From Paenibacillus monticola (GTDB lineage Bacteria; Bacillota; Bacilli; Paenibacillales; Paenibacillaceae), in the NCBI RefSeq assembly GCF_009664975.1, contig NZ_WJXB01000005.1, positions 1-64,000 on the forward strand: DNA of 64,000 nt, given 5' to 3'. The translations under genes and the position numbers were made by a program. The notes below the pieces were generated by a model that worked only from the letters and a program-made list of their open reading frames with translations, was not told where the DNA came from and did no database searches. Positions 17,012 through 25,929 of this stretch are shown piece after piece. Position 1 is the stretch's first letter. Each line of letters starts with the position of its first letter.

Positions 17012-17800
17012 GTGGAGCAAATTCCTTTAATTATCGAGCGATTAGGTACTAACCCCTTGCGAAATATAAGCCTGTTAAAAATGCTAAGCGCATACCCTGA
17101 TGTAATGGATGTTCATCTTGTTGAACAAGGGGAGCAATGGGGAATACTTCTGCTTCTACCCTCAACGGCCTATTCATACGATAATCGGGTATATTCTGAA
17201 GCTGATTTCATTGTATTTATGGATTACAGCAGCCCCATTGTTTTCCTTGCTATGCTGGATCTGCTGCCTGTACAGGCCAAACTCGTCTTCAAGCTGCAGG
17301 AGGAAGAATACAGAGTTGCACTTGCGGAACATTTTTCGCTGCACAAAGTCCGCGGTTTCATCTCTTATAGTACTCCGGCTGGCCAAGTTTTCCCACAGGA
17401 TATAGAAACCGTATTAAATCACAGCATCGATGAAAGACTGATTCCGCTATGGGAAGCAAACCAATATAATATCGAGGAAATAACAGAGTATTTTCAAGAA
17501 GGTGCGTTCTCTGTGTCGGTATTTCAAGAGGGCGTAGCTGTTAGCACCTGTCTCGCTTTCAGGAATACGAAGCTGATATGGGAAATCGGAGCGGTTCATA
17601 CAGTGGAGTCTGCAAGAAGACAAAGGTTGGCGCAAAATGTGGTCCGCACTGCGATATTTCATACTTTAAATAGAGGTTATATCCCACGTTACCATGTGCT
17701 TGAGGACAACTATGCCTCTATCCAGCTAGCAGAATCCATTGGACTAAAACCAGCCGTAAAGCTGGAACATTGGATTAACTACTTAATTACCCTACCTTAG
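17012..17800 (+). CDS. GNAT-family acetyltransferase
   Basis: About 262 residues. The GTG at 17012 lies 9 bases after AGGAG and is preferred over the in-frame TTG at 17003, which touches the Shine-Dalgarno. The C-terminal 100 residues carry the GNAT acetyl-CoA motif (IGAVHTVESARRQRLAQNVV, then VLEDNYASIQLAESIGLKP). The N-terminal half is a degenerate GNAT-like or family-specific domain. It transfers acetyl from acetyl-CoA to an unknown amine. Monocistronic. Confidence 0.8.
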   Translation: MEQIPLIIERLGTNPLRNISLLKMLSAYPDVMDVHLVEQGEQWGILLLLPSTAYSYDNRVYSEADFIVFMDYSSPIVFLAMLDLLPVQAKLVFKLQEEEYRVALAEHFSLHKVRGFISYSTPAGQVFPQDIETVLNHSIDERLIPLWEANQYNIEEITEYFQEGAFSVSVFQEGVAVSTCLAFRNTKLIWEIGAVHTVESARRQRLAQNVVRTAIFHTLNRGYIPRYHVLEDNYASIQLAESIGLKPAVKLEHWINYLITLP

Positions 17801-17872
17801 TAAATAAAATACATATTTTTGATGAGAAATCATTTATTATGAAGTAAGAGATAATTTGGGAGGTATTGTATA

Positions 17873-18214
17873 ATGAGTTATCAGCCCTACGGAAATCAGG
17901 AATTTTATTCACCCCAACCTCCACCGGCACGTACTAACGGCAAATCAATTGCTGCTCTGGTGCTCGGTATCTTGTCCATTGTTATCCCGTACATCGGCCT
18001 ACTGTTTGGAATTATCGCCATCATTTTCTCCGCTATCTCCTTTAAGGAAATCCGGATGGGGAATGAACAAGGAAGAGGGTTGGCTATAGCGGGTCTGGTC
18101 TGTGGAATTGTAGGCACCATTCTCTATGCAGTTATAATTGTATTGATTATTTTGGCGTTTGTAGTTTTCAACTTAGATCCCATAAGTAATATTAGTAACT
18201 TTAGTAACATTTAG
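17873..18214 (+). CDS. DUF4190-type small membrane protein
   Basis: 113 residues: a short Pro/Tyr/Gln-rich cytoplasmic head (YQPYGNQEFYSPQPPPA) and two transmembrane helices (about 27-57 and 73-100) joined by FKEIRMGNEQGRGLAIAG, the arrangement of DUF4190 proteins. These are thought to be small membrane modulators; function is unknown. RBS GGGAGG lies 11 bases upstream of the ATG. It ends at a bidirectional terminator. Confidence 0.8.
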   Translation: MSYQPYGNQEFYSPQPPPARTNGKSIAALVLGILSIVIPYIGLLFGIIAIIFSAISFKEIRMGNEQGRGLAIAGLVCGIVGTILYAVIIVLIILAFVVFNLDPISNISNFSNI

Positions 18215-18237
18215 ATTAGTACAGTTCCTCACTCAAA

Positions 18238-18279
18238 AAAAAGAAGCTAGTTCCGATACCCATCGGTGCTAGATTCTTT
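18238..18279. terminator. Bidirectional terminator between DUF4190 gene and YesN-type gene
   Basis: AGAAGCTAG..CCGAT (18242-18256) pairs with ATCGG..CTAGATTCT (18262-18276). On the minus strand the hairpin is followed by eight T residues, ending the kinase-regulator operon. Confidence 0.85.
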
Positions 18280-18280
18280 G

Positions 18281-19489
18281 TCATTGCTGAGATGTCCCAT
18301 TGGCCATGTGAATATTAATGTTCTGCTGCTGCCGATACTCTGTTGGAGTTAGCTGGAATCGTTTACGGAACATTTGAGTGAAATGCCGCATGTCCTGATA
18401 CCCTACACGTTCAGCTATTTCTGCCAGCTTCAGCTTAGGATTTAACAACAGCTGCTGCGCTTGTTCCAGTCGCAGTGTAGTAACATATTCCTTATACCCC
18501 TGGCCTGTCTTCTGCTTGAACAATTGGCTGAAATAAGCCGGATTCAAGAACACTACTGAAGCCATTTTCTCTAATGTGAGATCCTCATAATAGTGTTCTT
18601 TTATATAGTGAAGAGCAACATCGATAGCTTTCTCGCCGCTTCCTTTTATCGGTTCAAATTCAAAGGCTTGCGAAGCCGAGGCTTTCCTCATCCGTGTCAC
18701 TACTTGCGGAACCGTACTGAAATCTACACATAAACCTGAATGAATAATCTGGAATGGTATCTTCAAGTAATGCTTCAGATGAACCATTATCTCTTCTTGA
18801 AATTGCTCAATCTGAAAGTCATCTTTGAAAGTGACCAGACCTAGCAGACTTTGCCGGTCATAGCTGACCACAAAACCGCCCCCACGCTGCTCGATCAGTT
18901 CGGACAACACATTCTCAACAATAAAATGTTCCAAACGGACACTTTTATCTCCGGCATCCAACTGCACCATAATTAAATAATAGTTGTCGAAGTCTTCAAC
19001 GAAAGAGGCAATGTCGAGATTTCCGATATCGAGTCCAGAAGCTAACCGCTGAAACACGCCTTCCCGCAGGAATTTCAGGCTTACTTTCAGTCGTTCACCT
19101 TTCTTCGATATTTCAGTATCCTGTTGAATTTCTACAGCAAGGTTGTTGATGATCTCTAACAAGCGATTTTTACCGATCGGCTTCAGCAAATAATCTTTTG
19201 CTCCGAGACGCACAGCTTCTTGCGCGTAGGAGAACTCACTGTGCGCCGAAATAACGACCCATTTCACATAGGGATACCGGCGTTTGGAAATCTTCATGAA
19301 CTCCAAGCCGTTCATCCCCGGCATTAGAATATCGGTCAGCACGATATGAATTCGCTGTTCCTCCATGATTTTGATTGCTTCTTCAGTTGAAGCAGCTATA
19401 AACACTTCATATTCAGGGCACAGTTGTCTGATGCTTCGCTTGATACCTTCCCGAATAACTCGTTCATCGTCAGCAATCAGAATGTTCAC
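18281..19489 (-). CDS. YesN-type response regulator with AraC DNA-binding domain
   Basis: 402 residues: receiver domain (about 2-120) with phosphoacceptor Asp54 in VLTDILMPGMNG and Lys in YLLKPIGKN, a middle linker of about 160 residues, and an AraC-type double helix-turn-helix (about 300-395, with DMRHFTQMFRKRFQLTP). Start overlaps the kinase stop by 4 bases. It should activate the adjacent sugar ABC importer in response to the kinase. Typical length for the YesN group in Paenibacillus. Confidence 0.92.
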   Translation of the reverse strand: MNILIADDERVIREGIKRSIRQLCPEYEVFIAASTEEAIKIMEEQRIHIVLTDILMPGMNGLEFMKISKRRYPYVKWVVISAHSEFSYAQEAVRLGAKDYLLKPIGKNRLLEIINNLAVEIQQDTEISKKGERLKVSLKFLREGVFQRLASGLDIGNLDIASFVEDFDNYYLIMVQLDAGDKSVRLEHFIVENVLSELIEQRGGGFVVSYDRQSLLGLVTFKDDFQIEQFQEEIMVHLKHYLKIPFQIIHSGLCVDFSTVPQVVTRMRKASASQAFEFEPIKGSGEKAIDVALHYIKEHYYEDLTLEKMASVVFLNPAYFSQLFKQKTGQGYKEYVTTLRLEQAQQLLLNPKLKLAEIAERVGYQDMRHFTQMFRKRFQLTPTEYRQQQNINIHMANGTSQQ

Positions 19490-21252
19490 GAATGTATTTC
19501 TCCTTCCGTTGGAATCGGCAGCACAATGGCTACCTGTGTTCCTTCTCCCGGGAAACTTTGAATTTGCAGACCATAACTCTCTCCGAACATATGCTGAAGT
19601 CTGCGGTGTAGGTTCTGGAGTCCGATTCCATTTTTGCCCGACTCTTTAGGACTCTGCCCATATAGAGAATCAAGCATATGATTCAGTTGCTCTTCATCCA
19701 TACCCACACCATTATCTTCAACAATTATTTTTAGGGAAGAGCCTTCTTCTTGGGTGTACAGCTTCAGGATTCCCTGGCGACCCAATGATTCTAAGCCATG
19801 TTTGACCGCGTTCTCAATGACAGGTTGCACTGTCATCTTGGGAATACGTATATTCAAAAAACGCTCGTCGATATCCATCACAATTTGTACCCGGCCTTCT
19901 AGCCGGATTGAGATAATTTTTAAATAGTGGCCGATTTGTTCCAATTCTTCACGAAGTGTTACCTCGACCCCGTCTTCCCACTGGCTGCTGTACCGGAACA
20001 TCGAGGAAAGTGAGAGCACAAGTTCACCCAACTGCTCATTACCTTCCTCATCGAGCATCCAATAGATCATATCCAGTGTATTGTATAGAAAATGGGGATT
20101 CACCTGAGATTGCAAAGCGTGGAGCTCGGCATTCTTCTCACTAACAGAGGAAAGCTTCACCCGTTCAATTAACTCTTCAATACGGTTAACCATTCGATTG
20201 AACGAAGCGACCAGAATATTGATCTCCTGATAGGAAGACACATTCACCATCCCACGAAAATTCCCGATCTCCACCTGTTTCATCTCACGAATCAGCTTCT
20301 TGAGTGGCGAGGATATCGTCTTCGAGACGATGGAAGCAATCAAGGTCGAGACAATAATAAGTATAGAGATCACAATCAGCAGATAACGCTTCATCTCCAC
20401 CAATTCTACATTCAAATCACGGTTAGGCGTTATACTTAATACCCACCAACCAGAAAAGGACAGCTTGGAAGCGACGATCAGACGTCCCTTCTCTTGCTTA
20501 ACAACAACATTGCTGGAATTCTGCAAAGAAGGCAAAGTCTTCAGATCTGGTGCCGGATCTGTAGATGACGATACAAAACGACCATCCGGAGACATCAGAT
20601 AAACCTGACTATGCTCGCCGATCTTCAGATTGTCCAAGGCATCCAGCACAGGCTGAGGATTCGTTTCATACAGCACGATCCCAATCGGCTTATGCTCATT
20701 CAGGTCATAGATTTGCCGACCAAAGGCAAAGACCGGACTGTCCTCCACTTGATCTATGAGAGAATGTTTATACACGCCAAGCCAGACCATTTTGCCTGAA
20801 GAAGCCTGAATCTGACGATACCACTCCTCGGTCTTGTAGTTTGGGTCCATTACATTCAAGTAGTTACCATAATTATAAATTTTTCCTTTATCGGAAATAA
20901 CGTGAATACCAATCAGGTCATCGCGTGAATAAAAGATGGCACCGATAATATTCGTAATCGTTTGCTCATTGATATAGGCTACTGCCGGTTCATCTGTTGT
21001 TTCATTTAGCAAACGAATCATCTCGAAATTATTGCTGAGCGATTTGGAAAGACTATCATAACCCTTGTAGAGTAAACTGAACAAACCGGCGGTTTGAGCC
21101 ACATTTTTCTGCGATAGATCACTAATCTTCTCATGAATCTGCACCGTAGTCCGGCTATAGTACAGCAGACTGACAATCAACAGAATTCCTGACATGCAAA
21201 AAAGAAACAGCATGAACAAACGATGGTGAATGGAATGAAAGCCATTAAGCAT
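19486..21252 (-). CDS. YesM-type sensor histidine kinase
   Basis: 588 residues: transmembrane helix at about 12-32, extracellular Cache-like sensor (about 33-285), second helix about 290-312, HAMP about 313-370, then the His_kinase domain with QSQVNPHFLYNTLD (phosphorylated His) and an HATPase_c domain with EDNGVGMD and GIGLQN. The class binds sugars or sugar-loaded lipoproteins outside the cell. Encoded just downstream of, and codirectional with, an ABC sugar importer; spacing (77 bases from the permease stop) allows one operon. Confidence 0.92.
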   Translation of the reverse strand: MLNGFHSIHHRLFMLFLFCMSGILLIVSLLYYSRTTVQIHEKISDLSQKNVAQTAGLFSLLYKGYDSLSKSLSNNFEMIRLLNETTDEPAVAYINEQTITNIIGAIFYSRDDLIGIHVISDKGKIYNYGNYLNVMDPNYKTEEWYRQIQASSGKMVWLGVYKHSLIDQVEDSPVFAFGRQIYDLNEHKPIGIVLYETNPQPVLDALDNLKIGEHSQVYLMSPDGRFVSSSTDPAPDLKTLPSLQNSSNVVVKQEKGRLIVASKLSFSGWWVLSITPNRDLNVELVEMKRYLLIVISILIIVSTLIASIVSKTISSPLKKLIREMKQVEIGNFRGMVNVSSYQEINILVASFNRMVNRIEELIERVKLSSVSEKNAELHALQSQVNPHFLYNTLDMIYWMLDEEGNEQLGELVLSLSSMFRYSSQWEDGVEVTLREELEQIGHYLKIISIRLEGRVQIVMDIDERFLNIRIPKMTVQPVIENAVKHGLESLGRQGILKLYTQEEGSSLKIIVEDNGVGMDEEQLNHMLDSLYGQSPKESGKNGIGLQNLHRRLQHMFGESYGLQIQSFPGEGTQVAIVLPIPTEGEIHS

Positions 21253-21329
21253 AGGACTCTCCTCCTTTCAACACCCTGTCCTGCCGTTCCTTTATTATAA
21301 AGCTATTTCGATTTTGTTTGCAATGAAGT

Positions 21330-22154
21330 TTATCCTTTTACTGCCCCAGCCACCATACCTTTTGTGATTTGATTGGATAGGAAGAAATAGATCAAGATGA
21401 CTGGCAGCGCGCCCATAACCAGAAAGGCACCGATGTTTCCATAATTGACTGAATACTGACTGACGAAAGTGTAGACCCCGAAAGGCAAAGTCTTCAACTT
21501 CTCCGAAGAAATAAAGGTTGCTGCCAAGATGTATTCATTCCAAATGTTAATGAAGGTCAGAATACATACGGTCATTACTGGTGGAACCGAAACCGGAAGA
21601 ATAATACTGCGGAAGATCCGGTAAATATTAGCTCCATCAATAAACGCCGATTCTTCGATTTCATGAGGGATGGCCTTCATAAATCCGGTTAAGATGAATA
21701 CGGCAATTGGAGTGGAGAAAGCAACGTATGGCAAGATCAAGGACCAATGCGTATTAAGTACATGAATATTTTTGAAGATGATCATTAGTGGTAACAAAGT
21801 TGCCTGCATAGGAATCATCATTCCCATTAGGAAGATCGTCATTACCAAATTTCCGTACTTCCAGCGGAACCGTGAGATCGCATAAGCCGCCATCGAAGCC
21901 AGTAGAATAACGAATATCATGGTTACACCCGTAACGAAAACGCTATTGGTGAGATACTTCAGATAGCTTCCTGATGTATAAGCCTCGGTGTAATTATGCC
22001 ATTGAATAGATTTTGGAAAGGAAAAAAAGCTGCCATCCATAATCTCTTCATTGGTTTTCAAAGAATACAGCACCAACCATAGCAATGGATACAGTTGGGT
22101 TACTACTGGGATTGCAAAAAGAAGATACACGACTCCTTTTTTTAATTTCGACAT
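21330..22154 (-). CDS. Sugar ABC transporter permease (MalG/AraQ type)
   Basis: 274 residues, six transmembrane helices, with the EAA loop E-E-S-A-F-I-D-G-A-N-x4-F at about residues 166-180 that docks on the ATPase. It is the second permease of a CUT1 importer, 17 bases after the first. No ATPase gene is present in the cluster, so a shared MsmK/UgpC-type ATPase encoded elsewhere must power it. Confidence 0.92.
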   Translation of the reverse strand: MSKLKKGVVYLLFAIPVVTQLYPLLWLVLYSLKTNEEIMDGSFFSFPKSIQWHNYTEAYTSGSYLKYLTNSVFVTGVTMIFVILLASMAAYAISRFRWKYGNLVMTIFLMGMMIPMQATLLPLMIIFKNIHVLNTHWSLILPYVAFSTPIAVFILTGFMKAIPHEIEESAFIDGANIYRIFRSIILPVSVPPVMTVCILTFINIWNEYILAATFISSEKLKTLPFGVYTFVSQYSVNYGNIGAFLVMGALPVILIYFFLSNQITKGMVAGAVKG

Positions 22155-22171
22155 GTTCGCGCACTCCTTTC

Positions 22172-23062
22172 TTAAGTGTATTTTCTCTCGAGTTTATTGA
22201 ATATGGTATTAATGAATGCGGTGAAGACAAGGCAGACAACAACCAGGAAGGTAGCAATAGCACTGCCGTACCCGTACTTGAAGGACATGAAGGAACTGTT
22301 ATACATATGTGTGGAGATTACATCGGTCGCATGTGCGGGTCCGCCGGCGGTCATAACCATAACCAGATCGAAAGCCTGCAAAGAACCGATAAACGCCAGG
22401 ATAATAGATATTTTAAAGATCGGAACGATCAGCGGAAGTGTGATGTAACGATCCGCTTTGAATCCATCCGCTCCGTCGATTTTTGCCGCTTCATAAAGTT
22501 CATCCGGTATATTCTGTACCCCAGTATATTGAATTAGCAGATGGTAGCCAAAATACTGCCACAGAGACACTACATAAAGTGCGAACATGGCGATATTGGG
22601 TTCAGTAAGCCAGTTGTGTGTCCAACTGTCCAGTCCCAGTGAAATCAGAACTCCGTTCAACATACCTCCCATGGAGGCTGGGTTGTAGATCGTTTTCCAA
22701 AGTTGTCCGATGATTACAACGGAAAGAATAACTGGTGTGAAATAGATCGATACCAAGGTATTACCTTTTTTCAAATTACGGTTAAGTAAAATTGCCATTC
22801 CAAGACATAATGGAATTTCCAGCATGGATGCTACTGAGTACAGCAATGTTCTTTTTACCGAAGGCCAGAAAACAGGGTCATGAAAGAACATTTCTTTAAA
22901 GTTGCCAAATCCGATAAAATGCGCTGAAGTAAGACCATCCCACTTCAATAAGCCTGTATACAATGAAACCAATATGGGAACAAACACAAGGCACACATAC
23001 AAGAGCAGACATGGCACTATGAAGACGGCTATTGTGCGTGCTGGTACCTTAAGTACTTTCAT
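22172..23062 (-). CDS. Sugar ABC transporter permease (MalF/LplB type)
   Basis: 296 residues with six transmembrane helices and the EAA motif with YEAAKIDGADGFKADRYITLP at about 191-211. It pairs with the MalG-type permease immediately downstream and the lipoprotein encoded upstream. CUT1 systems import di- and oligosaccharides; the substrate here is unknown. Confidence 0.92.
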   Translation of the reverse strand: MKVLKVPARTIAVFIVPCLLLYVCLVFVPILVSLYTGLLKWDGLTSAHFIGFGNFKEMFFHDPVFWPSVKRTLLYSVASMLEIPLCLGMAILLNRNLKKGNTLVSIYFTPVILSVVIIGQLWKTIYNPASMGGMLNGVLISLGLDSWTHNWLTEPNIAMFALYVVSLWQYFGYHLLIQYTGVQNIPDELYEAAKIDGADGFKADRYITLPLIVPIFKISIILAFIGSLQAFDLVMVMTAGGPAHATDVISTHMYNSSFMSFKYGYGSAIATFLVVVCLVFTAFINTIFNKLERKYT

Positions 23063-23173
23063 CTTTCCCGCCTCCTAAACAAGCAGATTCTTTTTTTCTA
23101 TCTCTATCATAATTCGATGCGAAGAAGCTTGGGTCAGCTCGCTTCGCATCGATTAAGTCAATCATTCTATTAC

Positions 23174-24538
23174 TTATTTATTAGCTTCAAATGCAGTTTG
23201 GTGTTCTTTGGCAACACTTGCGGAATCTACTTTTTGTACGAATAGATTTTGAATGCTGCTCAAGTGTACTTGTGATGTTGCAGGGTTCATCGTATTGTCA
23301 AAAGATAGGTCGCCGCCTTTAACTTGGTTGAACAAGCCAGCAACAGTGATAGCCAGATCAGAGTAACCAGCAGCTTTCAGGTCGCCGTCAACTTTTTGTC
23401 CCAGACCTACAGCATTTTTAAGTTCAAATTGTTTTTTAGGGTAGCTGGATGCGAAGAAGTTGAGGAAATCTTTAGTTTCTTGCAGGTGTTCGCTGTTAGC
23501 GGATACCGCAAACGCACTACCTGGTGCAAGCATGAATTCATTTGGATCGCCTTTACCGTCTACTGTAGGGAATTGGAAAGCTCCAACTTTACCAGCTACA
23601 GAAGAAGCGTCAATTGCGCCAGTTTCCCAAGTACCAATTACCCACATAGCTGCTTTACCGGATTTGAAGATGTTACCGCCGGCATTGGCATCGATGGAAG
23701 TTGCACCGTCAGGGAATGCGCCAGCTGCAACCAGTTTCTGGAATGCATCAACGGCTTCAACGAATGCTGGATCTTCAAATGTTTTCTTGCCGTCTACAAC
23801 GTCTTTCAGGAAGCCAGGGCCGCCGTTCGTACGAAGCAGGATATTCATGAACAGGAATGAACCCGTCCAGGAATCTTTTTCGCCGATTGCCAGTGGTGTG
23901 ATGCCTTTGTCTTTCAGGAGTTTAACGTCCTGGAGCAATTCATCAAAAGTTGTCGGAGGTGCTGCAATTCCGGCTTGGGCGAACAGATCTTTGTTGTAGT
24001 ACACAACTTCGATATTGTTACCGTCAGGAAGTGCGTAGACATTGTTGTCAAAGCTGTAATAGTCGAGCAATCCTGCTTGGTAAGTATCTTTCAGACCATT
24101 TTGATCGAGCATGTCGTTCAGTGGTGAGAACAATCCTGCATCTACAAAAGGCTTCATTTGTGCAGCTGGGTTAACGATCGTGATATCAGGTATTTCTTTT
24201 GAGGCAGCTTGTGTTTTCAATTTCACTTTTTGCTGATCCGTATTCAAAGTATCTAGCTCTATTGTTACATTCGGATGAGCCTTGTGATACTCGTCAGACA
24301 GCTCATGAATCATTTTGTAAGCTGGTGTTGCAGGGTCAGGATAAATATTTTGGAATGTAATGGTGACCTTTTTGTCACTTGGAGCAGTTGTAGCGGCAGC
24401 AGCGTTATCAGGTGCCTTTGTAGCTTCGTTAGTGCTGGTGTTAGCGTTGTTGTTTGAATTTCCACAAGCCGCTAAACTTAATGCCATGGCTGCTGATAAT
24501 GCTAAAGTAACTGATTGTTTTACTCTTTTTTTATCCAT
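23174..24538 (-). CDS. Sugar-binding lipoprotein of CUT1 ABC importer
   Basis: 454 residues: signal peptide with lipobox LAAC (Cys25), a low-complexity Asn/Ala/Thr linker to about residue 55, then a family 1 solute-binding fold (YPDPATPAYKMIHELSDEYH, AMWVIGTWETGAI, FMLAPGSAFAVS). Anchored outside the cell, it delivers substrate to the two permeases that follow. First gene of the operon; a cre-like site is 52 bases upstream. The similarity is to raffinose/multiple-sugar binding proteins but specificity is not readable. Confidence 0.92.
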   Translation of the reverse strand: MDKKRVKQSVTLALSAAMALSLAACGNSNNNANTSTNEATKAPDNAAAATTAPSDKKVTITFQNIYPDPATPAYKMIHELSDEYHKAHPNVTIELDTLNTDQQKVKLKTQAASKEIPDITIVNPAAQMKPFVDAGLFSPLNDMLDQNGLKDTYQAGLLDYYSFDNNVYALPDGNNIEVVYYNKDLFAQAGIAAPPTTFDELLQDVKLLKDKGITPLAIGEKDSWTGSFLFMNILLRTNGGPGFLKDVVDGKKTFEDPAFVEAVDAFQKLVAAGAFPDGATSIDANAGGNIFKSGKAAMWVIGTWETGAIDASSVAGKVGAFQFPTVDGKGDPNEFMLAPGSAFAVSANSEHLQETKDFLNFFASSYPKKQFELKNAVGLGQKVDGDLKAAGYSDLAITVAGLFNQVKGGDLSFDNTMNPATSQVHLSSIQNLFVQKVDSASVAKEHQTAFEANK

Positions 24539-24590
24539 TCGTTAATGCCCCCTGTTATTGATGTTTTAGTGATAGGTTTATTATCATTCT

Positions 24591-24604
24591 TTGAAGCGCT
24601 TCCA
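24591..24604 (-). promoter_or_regulatory. cre-like catabolite-response element
   Basis: TGGAAGCGCTTCAA on the minus strand (24591-24604) has a perfect GAAGCGCTTC core and fits the CcpA consensus. It lies about 52-66 bases upstream of the binding-protein start, so carbon catabolite repression of the sugar importer is plausible. The rest of 24539-24832 holds no gene. Confidence 0.6.
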
Positions 24605-24725
24605 TCAAGGTAGGAAATGTAGGTTTAAGGTTTGTTTTTTCTATATTATTTAAACAACAAATATTTGGAAATTATTAGTTATCTAGAGTTCAAGTAAAAC
24701 TGGCTATATTATCCTTATATTTAAA

Positions 24726-24763
24726 GAAAACAGCAAGTCACCGAATAAACGGCAACTTGCTGT
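24726..24763 (-). terminator. Terminator of the mnmH unit
   Basis: ACAGCAAGT (24730-24738) pairs with ACTTGCTGT (24755-24763), with a second CCG/CGG stem inside; on the minus strand it ends in TTTTCTTT. It is about 70 bases past the mnmH stop. Confidence 0.85.
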
Positions 24764-24832
24764 ATGACACGCCCTTAACTCCTTCATAGAGAAAAGTATG
24801 GTCTGGAGCTAAGTCTCTGATATTGAAGTCAG

Positions 24833-25867
24833 TTAAGTCAGACTATTCAGGTACGAAATTACAGCAGCCTCGGCTTCATCCACATTATTCACCGAGAAGA
24901 CAATCTTCTCGATGTCTTCATATTGATTAGTCGAGTGCTCATATTTAGGATCGTAATAATACTCAAGCAATAAAGCTACAGCCTCACCAAACAGATCAGC
25001 CTGTAAGTTTCGTTCGATCTCTACTGCTACTGGAATATGGATTTGGGATTTAATATTCCGGAACGCAGCGATATATTCCTCTTTGAATTGTTCTGGCTTA
25101 TAATCCGCAAGGATTTGCTGCACCCTGGACTGCAGTGGCATATCGATCCAAATCTGTGTTCCGGTTTCTTTCTGCTGGGCCATGAACGGCGGCATGACAA
25201 TCTTCCCGATTCTTTTGCTCTCCGCTTCAAATAGAACATAAGGAGAAGGCCCGAGCGTAATCAAATCCTCCAATAACAGACTATCGAATGTTTTTTGATT
25301 ATTCGCATGCAGACCGATCTGCCCGAAGATCGAACCTCTATGTCCAGCCATACCTTCCAAATCTAAAACTGGATATCCCTGTGCCTTCAAACGATGTAAA
25401 AGGTTTGTTTTACCCGTTCCAGTATTGCCATGAATAACGTATGACTTTGGCTTGAAATTATGCTTTTCCAGTTCTTCCAAAACCCATGTCCGGTATGCTT
25501 TGTAACCACCAACAAGTCGATAAGTGTGAATGTCCATTAAAGAAAGAACAGTCGCGGTGGTTCGGCTGCGCATGCCTCCCCTCCAACAAAAGACAACCTT
25601 ATCTCCTTGGATTGTTGCAAACTTTTTAATGAAAGTGGGCAGCTTGGCAGAGATGATCTCCAAACCGCGATCCTTGGCTGCCTGTACACTAGTCTGTTTG
25701 TAGAGTGTGCCAATTTCTGCTCGCTCCTGATCATCAAAAAAAGGAATATTGATACAATGGGGCAACGTTGAATCCCTATATTCAGAAGGAGCCCGGACGT
25801 CAATAACCGTCATTTGCTTCTTCTCTTGAAGTGCTCTTAACTCTTCCAACGTAATATCCTGAAACAA
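24833..25867 (-). CDS. mnmH: tRNA 2-selenouridine synthase
   Basis: 344 residues: an N-terminal rhodanese domain with catalytic Cys94 in VVFCWRGGMRSRT and a P-loop domain starting GNTGTGKT (147-154). MnmH (SelU, YbbB) replaces sulfur by selenium at the wobble 2-thiouridine of tRNAs for Lys, Glu and Gln, going through geranyl-2-thiouridine, using selenophosphate. That donor is made by SelD, encoded immediately upstream on the same strand (62 bases apart), a classical pair. Confidence 0.94.
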   Translation of the reverse strand: MFQDITLEELRALQEKKQMTVIDVRAPSEYRDSTLPHCINIPFFDDQERAEIGTLYKQTSVQAAKDRGLEIISAKLPTFIKKFATIQGDKVVFCWRGGMRSRTTATVLSLMDIHTYRLVGGYKAYRTWVLEELEKHNFKPKSYVIHGNTGTGKTNLLHRLKAQGYPVLDLEGMAGHRGSIFGQIGLHANNQKTFDSLLLEDLITLGPSPYVLFEAESKRIGKIVMPPFMAQQKETGTQIWIDMPLQSRVQQILADYKPEQFKEEYIAAFRNIKSQIHIPVAVEIERNLQADLFGEAVALLLEYYYDPKYEHSTNQYEDIEKIVFSVNNVDEAEAAVISYLNSLT

Positions 25868-25929
25868 ATGGCTTCTCTCTCCTCTTAAAATCTAACTATC
25901 TTCACATTCACTTCCGACTAGTTGGATTC

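Noticed and set aside
23324..23999. Two overlapping plus-strand frames opposite the sugar-binding lipoprotein gene
   Set aside because: Shadow frames of a strongly supported lipoprotein gene.
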